Assembly (NCBI GenBank): GCA_945931735.1
Contig: CAMEPN010000146.1
Location: 1 to 5,525 of the forward strand
Length of the DNA stretch: 5,525 nt
Direction: 5' to 3'
Origin: an uncultured Clostridia bacterium
GTDB taxonomy: Bacteria; Bacillota; Clostridia; Oscillospirales; Ruminococcaceae
The translations under genes were made by a program, and so were the position numbers. A model generated the notes under the pieces. That model had not been told where the DNA came from. It made no database searches and saw only the letters and a list, made by a program, of their open reading frames with translations. This document shows, in pieces, positions 1-5,525 of the stretch (position 1 is its first letter; every line of letters starts with the position of its first letter).

Positions 1-59
1 CAAGCGATTTTCAAAGCTTACAAATGGCTTAACCATGCGCTTTGGTAGGTTTCGGAATA

Positions 60-1601
60 TCATTCCCACTCAATAGTAGCCGGAGGCTTAGAAGTGATAT
101 CATAAACGATTCTATTAATATTCTTGACCTCGTTTACGATGCGGACGGAAACCTTTTCAAGCACGTCGTAGGGGATGCGTGAGAAGTCCGCGGTCATGAA
201 ATCGCTTGTTGAAACGCCGCGGAGGGCGAGGGTGTAGTCATAGGTTCTGTCGTCGCCCATAACGCCGACGGAGCGCATATTGGTCAGCACCGCGAAATAT
301 TGGTTGATGCTGCGGTCAAGACCGGCGTTGGCTATCTCCTCGCGGAAGATAGCGTCAGCGTCCTGAAGCGTCGCGACCTTTTCGGGAGTGATGTCGCCGA
401 TTATTCTTATCGCAAGCCCCGGGCCGGGGAACGGCTGGCGCCAAACAAGCTTTTCGTCCAGCCCGAGCGTTGTGCCGAGCGCGCGCACTTCGTCCTTGAA
501 CAGCAGGCGCAGAGGCTCGATAATCTCCTTGAAATCAACATAGTCGGGAAGCCCACCCACATTGTGGTGGCTCTTGATGACCGCCGCGTCGCCCAGACCC
601 GATTCGATCACGTCGGGATATATCGTGCCCTGAACGAGATAGTCTACCTTGCCGATCTTCTTCGCCTCGTCCTCGAAAACGCGTATGAACTCCTCGCCGA
701 TTATCTTGCGTTTCTGCTCCGGCTCGGTCACTCCCGCGAGCTTTCCGAGAAAACGCTCGCCCGCATTCACGCGGACAAAATTAACGCCGCTGTCCGCGAA
801 TGCAGCCTCAACCTCGTCGCCCTCGTTCTTTCTCATCAGACCGTGGTCAACGAAAATGCAGGTGAGCTGGCTGCCTATCGCCTTTGCAAGCAGCTTGCAG
901 GCAACCGAGCTGTCAACTCCGCCCGAAAGCGCAAGCAGTGCCTTTCCGTCGCCGACCTTTTCGCGGATCTCGCGTATAGCAGTTTCGGCGTAGCTCTCCA
1001 TCGTCCAGTCGCCCGAGCAGCCGCATACCTCGTACAGGAAGTTGCCGAGCATATCAAATCCGCGCTCCGTGTGGTTTACCTCGGGGTGGAACTGCACCCC
1101 GTAAAATCCCTTCGCGGCGTTCACTATGCCCGCGTAGGGGCATTTCGCAGTGTGCGCGATGACCTTGAAGCCCTCGGGGAGGGTCTTGATGTAGTCGTTG
1201 TGGCTCATCCATGTTATGGTCGTGCCTTCTATTCCTTTGAACAGCTTGGAGCCTGTTTCAACATAGGTTTCCGTCCTGCCGAACTCGGACAGCGAGCTGT
1301 CCTGCGCAGTGCATATCTCCCCGCCGAGGGAGTACGCCATGAACTGCGCACCGTAGCATATGCCGAGAATAGGCACGCCGATGTCGAAGATTTCCTTGGG
1401 CATTCTGGGGGAATCCTCGAGATAAACGCTGTTGGGACCGCCCGTGAATATTATCCCTTTCGGGTTCATTGCCTTTATTTCCTCTACGGGAGTTTTGTAG
1501 GATTTGACCTCGCAGTAGATCTTATGTTCGCGGACGCGGCGCGCTATCAGTTGGTTGTACTGACCGCCGAAGTCCAGAACGAGAACAAGCTCATGAGCCA
1601 T
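60..1601 (-). CDS. guaA: GMP synthase (glutamine-hydrolysing)
   Basis: This cytoplasmic enzyme converts XMP, ATP and glutamine to GMP, the last step of guanine nucleotide synthesis. The product is 513 residues, a normal length for the single-chain bacterial form. An N-terminal class I glutamine amidotransferase domain (about residues 5-195) has the nucleophile elbow GICYGAQ with Cys82, and HPE with His172 and Glu174 completing the triad. The ATP-pyrophosphatase domain follows, with the PP-loop SGGVDSS at 226-232. The C-terminal dimerisation domain ends in the typical KPPATIEWE. All catalytic motifs are intact. I chose the Met at 1601 ([14 protein letters not shown]) over the in-frame ATG at 1610, because the Shine-Dalgarno AGAGAGG is 10 bases from the former and only one base from the latter. 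The gene has its own promoter and sits behind the terminator of the upstream CotH-like gene, so it is probably transcribed alone. No guanine riboswitch fits in its roughly 60-base leader. Confidence 0.97.
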   Translation of the reverse strand: MAHELVLVLDFGGQYNQLIARRVREHKIYCEVKSYKTPVEEIKAMNPKGIIFTGGPNSVYLEDSPRMPKEIFDIGVPILGICYGAQFMAYSLGGEICTAQDSSLSEFGRTETYVETGSKLFKGIEGTTITWMSHNDYIKTLPEGFKVIAHTAKCPYAGIVNAAKGFYGVQFHPEVNHTERGFDMLGNFLYEVCGCSGDWTMESYAETAIREIREKVGDGKALLALSGGVDSSVACKLLAKAIGSQLTCIFVDHGLMRKNEGDEVEAAFADSGVNFVRVNAGERFLGKLAGVTEPEQKRKIIGEEFIRVFEDEAKKIGKVDYLVQGTIYPDVIESGLGDAAVIKSHHNVGGLPDYVDFKEIIEPLRLLFKDEVRALGTTLGLDEKLVWRQPFPGPGLAIRIIGDITPEKVATLQDADAIFREEIANAGLDRSINQYFAVLTNMRSVGVMGDDRTYDYTLALRGVSTSDFMTADFSRIPYDVLEKVSVRIVNEVKNINRIVYDITSKPPATIEWE

Positions 1602-1611
1602 GTTTGTCATA

Positions 1612-1618
1612 CCTCTCT
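1612..1618 (-). promoter_or_regulatory. guaA ribosome binding site
   Basis: On the minus strand this reads AGAGAGG. It lies 10 bases upstream of the ATG at 1601 and only one base from the ATG at 1610. A one-base spacer is too short for initiation, so this site decides for the shorter GuaA start. Confidence 0.75.
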
Positions 1619-1667
1619 TTTTTTAACGTTTTGCGCGTTAATTTGATTGTTTTCATTACACCTTTTT

Positions 1668-1696
1668 ATTATACCATGTGTACCGCTTTTTTTCAA
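1668..1696 (-). promoter_or_regulatory. sigma-A promoter of guaA
   Basis: On the minus strand the -35 box is TTGAAA (1691-1696), followed by a 17-base spacer and the -10 box TATAAT (1668-1673). The spacer ends in TGG, giving an extended -10 (TGnTATAAT). Transcription should start near 1661, leaving a leader of about 60 bases before the ATG at 1601. The promoter lies between the terminator of the upstream gene and guaA, so it would give guaA independent, probably strong expression. Confidence 0.82.
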
Positions 1697-1727
1697 GGGG
1701 ATTTTGTCAAAATTATTTCTTCCAAAG

Positions 1728-1768
1728 AAAAAACAGGGGACAGCGCCCTCTGCCGAGGAAACTGTCCC
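1728..1768 (-). terminator. intrinsic terminator of the CotH-like gene
   Basis: On the minus strand a 7-bp stem, GGGACAG/CTGTCCC (1762-1768 with 1737-1743), encloses a second small stem CCTC/GAGG (1747-1750 with 1755-1758). The hairpin is followed after three bases by six T (1728-1733), then C and TTT. It begins six bases after the stop codon of the CotH-like gene at 1775. The plus-strand side has no T tract, so termination should work in the minus direction only. It separates the CotH-like gene from the guaA promoter. Confidence 0.78.
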
Positions 1769-1774
1769 TAAAAA

Positions 1775-3205
1775 TTACAGATTATTGTCTATCCATTCCG
1801 CGCGTGTGCGGATAAAGCGGCGGACATACTGCACTTGCTCGTTGTATGTGGAAACGCTCTCCATGCGCTGCGGCTGATATCCGTTTGCGACCTCAAGCGT
1901 GTCCCAAACGCGGAAATTCAGCGCGGCGGAGGAGGCGATCTTCTCCTGCGCGTTGTCAATGGCATTGTTTGCCGCTTCGAGGACGGTGTCCTTTATCTCG
2001 TCCCAGCGGGCTTTTGCTTTGGCGCGGAAGCTTTCGTCGGTGAGGAGGTAGTTGAACCATGTAACGCCGATGTAGGAGCTGCTGTTCGCACTGCCGACCG
2101 TTGCCCAGTCGTCATAGTCAGGGTCGTCGAGGTACATATTCCCGAAAGCAAGGTCAAAATCCCACACAGGCCCCATTTTCAGCCTGCCGCCCCTGTCCTT
2201 GTACATAAAGCAGCTTCTGTGGAAGCAGGAGTCGAGGTTGTAGGTCAGCTCGTGCAGCAGAAACCAGTCGATGAACGAATCGACGTCGATGTAGGTTTCG
2301 TAGTTGTCGAGAGTTGTTACCGCCTTGTCGGCGATGCACATATAATTATATATAAAATCGTAGTTGTCTTGCGTCAGCTTCTCGTCCTTGGGCGCTTTTA
2401 TGAGGATATCCTTTGCGCAGCCCGACGGCAGGTCGAAGCAGTTTGTGCCTTTAAGGTCGACCTCGGGGTCGGCGCCGCCGATCTCAAGAAGATAGCCCGT
2501 GTTGGGGGAGTCCTCGCGGTAGTCCAACTCAAGCCGCGACGACTTGACCTCTATCTGCTCGCCGAGGGTATAAACGCCTTGATAAACTCCGTTTAGGTAA
2601 AGGTTCACGGGTACAGCCTGCGGGGTGAACTCAAACGTTCCCATCGCGTCGGCGATCGCGAACGCGGCTATATTGCGCACAAGCGACTCGTCGGCGTAAT
2701 TTGCGATGAGCACCCATTCCTTCGAGGCGGTCGTTCCGAGCAGGGAAGCCTTTTCGGAAAGCTTGATCTTATACGGTTTTTTCGGCCATTCCCATGTGGA
2801 GTGACCCCTGCCGCGCACCTCTGCCGCGAGCGGCTTTGTTCCCGCGTATTCGTCGGTCATTGACGCGTCGATCTGAACGACGCACTCGGAATAGATATCG
2901 CGCTGTATGTCCTCCGCGCAGGTGAGGAATACGGACGGAATAAGCGCGTCGGTCGCCATGCCGACTTCGCCGGTCAGCTCTTCGCTCATGCCGCGCCAAG
3001 ATGACGCGTCGGGGATATAGTTGGTCTGATAAAACGAATCCTCAAGAGGAATAATCTTTTTCTCCGAATTGTCCGAAGAGCCGCTTTCGCTCTCGGCAGC
3101 GCCCGATGTCGCTTCGGGTTCGGACGAAACTCCGCTCTCCGTTCCGCTGCAACCGCTTATGAGCAGCAGCGCCGCAAGGAGAACCGAACAGATCCTGCGC
3201 CGCAT
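1775..3205 (-). CDS. CotH-kinase-family lipoprotein
   Basis: The product (476 residues) is a probable exported lipoprotein with a CotH domain, an atypical protein-kinase fold first characterised in the spore-coat kinase CotH of Bacillus. The N-terminus has Arg2-4, a hydrophobic stretch and the lipobox ISGC with Cys19. A Ser/Glu/Gly-rich tether runs to about residue 50. The CotH domain covers roughly 90-410. Visible family motifs are RGRGHSTW (131-138), KEWVLIANYADESLVRN (162-178), HELTYNLDS (318-326, candidate catalytic Asp325) and GPVWDFDLAFGN (345-356, candidate metal-binding Asp349/Asp351). The frame stays open upstream to 3358. I start at 3205 because GGAGGTG lies seven bases before that ATG, the lipoprotein signal begins there, and a consensus promoter lies inside the would-be extension. 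It is a single-gene unit with its own promoter and terminator. CotH fold and export are well supported; kinase activity and substrate are inference. Confidence 0.9.
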   Translation of the reverse strand: MRRRICSVLLAALLLISGCSGTESGVSSEPEATSGAAESESGSSDNSEKKIIPLEDSFYQTNYIPDASSWRGMSEELTGEVGMATDALIPSVFLTCAEDIQRDIYSECVVQIDASMTDEYAGTKPLAAEVRGRGHSTWEWPKKPYKIKLSEKASLLGTTASKEWVLIANYADESLVRNIAAFAIADAMGTFEFTPQAVPVNLYLNGVYQGVYTLGEQIEVKSSRLELDYREDSPNTGYLLEIGGADPEVDLKGTNCFDLPSGCAKDILIKAPKDEKLTQDNYDFIYNYMCIADKAVTTLDNYETYIDVDSFIDWFLLHELTYNLDSCFHRSCFMYKDRGGRLKMGPVWDFDLAFGNMYLDDPDYDDWATVGSANSSSYIGVTWFNYLLTDESFRAKAKARWDEIKDTVLEAANNAIDNAQEKIASSAALNFRVWDTLEVANGYQPQRMESVSTYNEQVQYVRRFIRTRAEWIDNNL

Positions 3206-3210
3206 TATCC

Positions 3211-3217
3211 CACCTCC
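3211..3217 (-). promoter_or_regulatory. ribosome binding site of the CotH-like gene
   Basis: On the minus strand this reads GGAGGTG. The GGAGG core ends seven bases before the ATG at 3205. It fixes the start at the lipoprotein signal peptide rather than at the upstream in-frame ATG at 3358. Confidence 0.85.
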
Positions 3218-3277
3218 AAAATATTTATCTTTCACAGAACAAGGCAAATATACGGTATTGCCGATATTATAGTTTAT

Positions 3278-3306
3278 ATTATAACTTTTTTCCGCTGAAT
3301 TGTCAA
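3278..3306 (-). promoter_or_regulatory. consensus sigma-A promoter of the CotH-like gene
   Basis: On the minus strand the -35 box is TTGACA (3301-3306), the spacer 17 bases and the -10 box TATAAT (3278-3283), a full match to consensus. Transcription should begin near 3271, giving a leader of about 65 bases. The -35 lies in one arm of a 12-bp inverted repeat whose other arm covers the -35 of the divergent promoter. The leader also holds a weak 5-bp hairpin (GGCAA/TTGCC, 3243-3262) of doubtful meaning. Confidence 0.87.
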
Positions 3307-3394
3307 TACTTTGTAAACGATGCCATACACCGCTTTGATGATATGTCAGATTATACAAAATCTGCCCGTATTTTTCTTATTTTATTGACAATTC
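3297..3394. repeat. 12-bp inverted repeat over two divergent -35 boxes
   Basis: GAATTGTCAATA at 3297-3308 is the exact reverse complement of TATTGACAATTC at 3383-3394, with 74 bases between. Each arm contains the TTGACA of one of the divergent promoters. Six of the 12 matched bases are explained by both promoters having a consensus -35; the other six (TA before, AATTC after partly overlapping flanks) are not. The repeat could be a paired operator for a regulator shared by both transcription units, or a coincidence in AT-rich DNA. Confidence 0.55.
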
Positions 3395-3413
3395 GATATA
3401 TGTGTGATATAAT
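3385..3413 (+). promoter_or_regulatory. consensus sigma-A promoter of the HAD-fapA unit
   Basis: The -35 box is TTGACA (3385-3390), the spacer 17 bases and the -10 box TATAAT (3408-3413). TGA directly before the -10 makes it an extended -10 as well. Transcription should begin near 3420, about 46 bases before the ATG at 3466. It is divergent from the promoter of the CotH-like gene, with 78 bases between the two -35 boxes. Confidence 0.88.
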
Positions 3414-3455
3414 AGAGTATATATAAACTTTATAATAAATTTATCATGTTTCAAT

Positions 3456-3459
3456 GAGG
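3456..3459 (+). promoter_or_regulatory. ribosome binding site of the HAD gene
   Basis: The short Shine-Dalgarno GAGG lies six bases before the ATG at 3466. It overlaps the codons that follow the alternative in-frame ATG at 3454, which itself has only AT-rich sequence and no purine-rich site upstream. This favours the start at 3466. Confidence 0.65.
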
Positions 3460-3465
3460 TCATAT

Positions 3466-4116
3466 ATGGTCAAAGCGGTAATTTTTGATATGGACGGACT
3501 TATCCTCGACACGGAAAAGCTCCTTGTCAAATACTGGTGCGAAGCGGCTAATGAAGCGGGCTTTCCCATGCAGCGCGAGCACGCGCTCAATATCCGAAGC
3601 CTTGCGAGAAAGTTCGCGATACCTTATTTGCAGGGCATTTTCGGGGAGGATTTTGATTATGTGAGCATTCGCGCGCGGCGCATGGAGCTGATGAACGAGT
3701 ATATCTCCCGTCACGGGCTTGAAACAAAGCCGGGTCTGAACGAGCTGCTCGACAGGCTGAACGCCGACGGGATACCCGCCGCCGTCGCCACCGCGACCGA
3801 TTATCAGCGGACAGAAAAATACCTCACCCAAGTGGGAGTGTTCCATAAATTTGACAAGATCGTCTGCGCGTCCATGGTAGAGAGCGGCAAGCCCAAGCCC
3901 GACATTTACATATACGCCGCCGCGCAGCTCGGGCTTGACCCGTCGGAGTGCATGGCGCTCGAGGACTCGCCCAACGGAGTGCGCTCCGCGGCGGGCGCGG
4001 GGTGTATCACAGTTATGGTGCCGGACCTCACGCCACCCGACGAGGAGCTTCGCGGACTTGTGTTCGCCGTTGCGGAGTCGCTTGCCGATGTCCCCGCGAT
4101 AATCGAAAAAACCTGA
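3466..4116 (+). CDS. HAD-superfamily phosphatase, beta-phosphoglucomutase-like (subfamily IA)
   Basis: This is a cytoplasmic phosphotransferase, 216 residues, the usual size for HAD subfamily IA. Motif I is FDMDGLILDTE with nucleophile Asp8 and acid/base Asp10. Motif II is AVATAT with Thr109 (Thr111 is the alternative). Motif III is Lys142 in SGKPKPD. Motif IV is Glu166-Asp167 in ALEDSPNG. The segment of about 16-85 between motifs I and II is a helical C1-type cap. The pattern SGKPKPDIY...EDSPNGVRSAAGAG is typical of beta-phosphoglucomutase and related sugar- or nucleotide-phosphate phosphatases, but substrate cannot be read from it. The start at 3466 (MVKAVIFDMDG) is chosen over the ATG at 3454 on spacing to GAGG, and because the core strand begins right there. 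It is the first gene after a consensus promoter and is followed 18 bases later by the FapA-family gene, so the two are probably co-transcribed. Confidence 0.93.
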   Translation: MVKAVIFDMDGLILDTEKLLVKYWCEAANEAGFPMQREHALNIRSLARKFAIPYLQGIFGEDFDYVSIRARRMELMNEYISRHGLETKPGLNELLDRLNADGIPAAVATATDYQRTEKYLTQVGVFHKFDKIVCASMVESGKPKPDIYIYAAAQLGLDPSECMALEDSPNGVRSAAGAGCITVMVPDLTPPDEELRGLVFAVAESLADVPAIIEKT

Positions 4117-4120
4117 CATT

Positions 4121-4127
4121 AAGGAGG
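4121..4127 (+). promoter_or_regulatory. ribosome binding site of the FapA-family gene
   Basis: AAGGAGG lies seven bases before the ATG at 4135, a near-ideal Shine-Dalgarno in the 18-base gap after the HAD stop codon. The gap has no room for a terminator or separate promoter, which supports one transcript. Confidence 0.85.
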
Positions 4128-4134
4128 AAACACT

Positions 4135-5525
4135 ATGGCATTTGACGAAAGTATACTTGACAAAATTCCTCCGAGGGAGCTTATACCCGAACCTCCGAAG
4201 GAAGGGCTGAACGGGCTCCCCGCGATAGACGGGAGAGTGTCCGTAACCGCCGACCCCGACGGCATGGTCGCGAACATGGTGCTGTATGCCCCGCAGAACG
4301 GCGGCAGACCTGTCACAGTCGAAACGGTCATGGAGGAGCTGAAAAGCTGCGGTATTGTTTCGGGCGTAGATGAATTTGACATAAAGGACATGGTCGAGGC
4401 GCAGGTATACGAAACCTCGATATGCGTCGCGCGAGCCATTCCGCCGAAGCGCGGCAGCAACGGCTCAATAAGCTATAACTATGACAAGGAGCACAAGCTG
4501 ACGCCGCAGCGCGACGAGTTCGGCATCTGCAACTACCGCGAGCTTAATTCTATCGTTCCGATACGAAAGGGCGATATCATTGCGGAAATAGTACTCCCGA
4601 CGGAGGGCGTTCCGGGCGAGAATATTTACGGAAAGCCAATTCCCGCCGAGTCGGGCATACCCGCGAAATACACCGTCGGCAGGAACACCATGCTGACCGC
4701 GGACGGAAAAGCGATCGTTGCCGCCTGCGACGGGCATATTGTTTTCAGCAAGGGCGGATTTATCGTAGAGGATACCGTAACGATCAATACGGATCTCGAT
4801 ATATCTATCGGAAATATCAACTTTTTCGGCGACGTTCGCATAAAGGGCAACGTAATGGAGGGCTTCTCTGTTACTGCGGGACGGAATGTCAAGATAGACG
4901 GAAGCGTTTTCGGCAGCACGATAACCGCGGGCGGAAAGATAACTATCGTCGGCGGCTGCATAGGCTCGACTGTTACCTGCGACGGAAGCGCGGACATCGG
5001 CTTCTGCGAAAACACGGTAATACGCGTGCAGGGAAACGTCGTTTCAAAGCAGTTCGCGTTCTGCGATGTGTTCTGCTACGGCGCGCTGACCGCAAAGGGA
5101 AACAACGGCGTTATCGTCGGCGGGAAGATAACCTCCATGCACGACGTGAACGCGGGAATAATCGGCTCGGATAAATACACCCTCACCGAGGTGAACATCG
5201 GCGACGGCTCGGTGCTGTATTCCAAGAAATGCGAAGCCGAGGCGCTGCTTTCGGAAACGAAAAAATCGCTCGAGGAGGCGCTGCGCAATCTCGAATTTCT
5301 CAAGTTCCGTAAAAATCAGCAGGCGGGCATTTTGTCCGACGCGCAGCAGAAGCAGGTCAAGGTCGAAACAAGGGCGAAGCTTCTCAATACCATGCGTAAA
5401 AAGGAGCTTGAGGAGGAGATAGCGCAGCTCGACAGCGACCTCAAAAACAAGGATAATCTCTGCGCGAGGGTTTCGGGGACGATATATCCCGGCGCGCGGT
5501 TCTGCGTGAATTTCCTCACCCTGGA
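4135..5525 (+). CDS. FapA-family (DUF342) protein, 3' end outside window
   Basis: The frame runs from the ATG at 4135 to the last base without a stop, giving 463 residues of a protein whose C-terminus lies beyond the window. It fits the FapA/DUF342 family. The N-terminal part (about 30-215) has DGRVSVTADPDG, then VARAIPPKRGSNGSISY (98-114), RKGDIIAEI (144-152) and PTEGVPGENIYGKPI (155-169). A glycine-rich repetitive region (about 220-360) looks like the family's right-handed beta-helix, with GNINFFGDVRIKGNV (226-240), SVTAGRNVKIDGSVFG and NGVIVGGKI (324-332). A charged segment of about 363-440, rich in Glu, Lys, Leu and Gln, is a probable coiled coil. There is no signal peptide, so it is cytoplasmic. 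Vibrio FapA takes part in flagellar assembly, but many homologues lie away from flagellar genes, as here, and have no known role. Cysteine content is notable, with 12 or so in 463 residues. Confidence 0.9.
   Translation, partial: MAFDESILDKIPPRELIPEPPKEGLNGLPAIDGRVSVTADPDGMVANMVLYAPQNGGRPVTVETVMEELKSCGIVSGVDEFDIKDMVEAQVYETSICVARAIPPKRGSNGSISYNYDKEHKLTPQRDEFGICNYRELNSIVPIRKGDIIAEIVLPTEGVPGENIYGKPIPAESGIPAKYTVGRNTMLTADGKAIVAACDGHIVFSKGGFIVEDTVTINTDLDISIGNINFFGDVRIKGNVMEGFSVTAGRNVKIDGSVFGSTITAGGKITIVGGCIGSTVTCDGSADIGFCENTVIRVQGNVVSKQFAFCDVFCYGALTAKGNNGVIVGGKITSMHDVNAGIIGSDKYTLTEVNIGDGSVLYSKKCEAEALLSETKKSLEEALRNLEFLKFRKNQQAGILSDAQQKQVKVETRAKLLNTMRKKELEEEIAQLDSDLKNKDNLCARVSGTIYPGARFCVNFLTL

Noticed and set aside
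1..59. Intrinsic terminator for guaA
   Set aside because: Only interrupted short stems can be drawn (ATGG/CCAT with an outer AAAGC/GCTTT), and no T tract follows on the minus strand. The real terminator may lie left of the window.
300..1646. 448-codon open frame on the plus strand opposite guaA
   Set aside because: It is fully antisense to a gene with intact GMP synthase motifs. Its translation shows no recognisable domain, it has no convincing ribosome binding site, and such frames arise from the codon bias of GC-rich genes.
1602..1667. Guanine (purine) riboswitch ahead of guaA
   Set aside because: The leader from the predicted start site is only about 60 bases, with one small hairpin and no three-way-junction core or terminator.
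1705..1710. Perfect TTGACA on the minus strand upstream of guaA
   Set aside because: It is 31 bases from the TATAAT at 1668-1673, too far for a sigma-A promoter, and the bases 17 away from it do not make a -10 box. TTGAAA at 1691-1696 has the right spacing.
1647..1877. 76-codon plus-strand frame across the guaA/CotH-like intergenic region
   Set aside because: It runs through the guaA promoter, the terminator and the antisense of the CotH-like 3' end. It has no ribosome binding site, and its composition looks like translated non-coding sequence.
1835..2596. 253-codon open frame on the plus strand opposite the CotH-like gene
   Set aside because: It is antisense to the CotH coding region. The translation is rich in Val, Arg and Ala with no family motif, as expected for a codon-bias shadow.
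3266..3271. Second TATAAT on the minus strand near the CotH-like promoter
   Set aside because: No acceptable -35 lies 16-18 bases upstream (the hexamer at 17 bases is CGGAAA). It falls at the predicted start site of the better promoter.
3206..3358. N-terminal extension of the CotH-like gene to the ATG at 3358
   Set aside because: The 51 extra codons lie across the consensus promoter at 3278-3306. The extension would bury the signal peptide, and a strong ribosome binding site serves the ATG at 3205.
3431..3436. Second TATAAT on the plus strand in the HAD leader
   Set aside because: The hexamer 17 bases upstream is TATAAT itself, not a -35 box, and the sequence is generally AT-rich.
3460..4119. 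219-codon minus-strand frame covering the whole HAD gene
   Set aside because: The opposite strand carries all four HAD motifs, a consensus promoter and a ribosome binding site. The antisense product is His/Arg/Gly-rich without recognisable features.
4119..5519. Several minus-strand open frames of 67-129 codons opposite the FapA-family gene
   Set aside because: They are antisense fragments of a continuous plus-strand frame with clear DUF342 motifs. Their translations are low-complexity Ser/Pro/Phe-rich shadows.

Overview
The window looks like ordinary chromosomal DNA from a Gram-positive member of the class Clostridia, probably a gut Oscillospirales/Ruminococcus-type organism. The basis is GC-rich coding regions alternating with very AT-rich intergenic regions, GGAGG-type ribosome binding sites, near-consensus sigma-A promoters, and an exported CotH-domain lipoprotein of a kind common in that group. 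The taxonomic call is inference from style and protein flavour, not from a search.

Layout. Two genes lie on the minus strand and two on the plus strand, arranged around a divergent promoter region at about 3206-3465. Reading leftward from that region, a CotH-family lipoprotein gene (1775-3205) ends in an intrinsic terminator (1728-1768). After it comes an independent promoter (1668-1696) and guaA, GMP synthase (60-1601). Reading rightward, a HAD-superfamily (subfamily IA, beta-phosphoglucomutase-like) phosphatase gene (3466-4116) is followed after 18 bases by a FapA/DUF342-family gene (4135 to beyond the right edge). These two probably form one transcript. The FapA-family reading frame is open to the last base of the window, so its C-terminus is missing.

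Regulation. Three promoters can be read directly: TTGAAA-N17-TATAAT for guaA, TTGACA-N17-TATAAT for the CotH-like gene and TTGACA-N17-TATAAT for the HAD-fapA unit. The first and third also carry a TGn extended -10. The two divergent promoters share a 12-bp perfect inverted repeat that covers both -35 boxes, which is the most unusual non-coding signal here. Promoter and ribosome-binding-site positions indicate that three of the four genes start downstream of the first in-frame ATG.

How the genes work together. No shared pathway is evident. guaA is purine housekeeping. The CotH-like lipoprotein is probably an extracytoplasmic kinase-fold protein. The HAD enzyme and the FapA-family protein are cytoplasmic and probably co-transcribed, but no established functional link between them is known to me. 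I see no mobile element, CRISPR array, tRNA or rRNA, and no convincing new multi-gene system.
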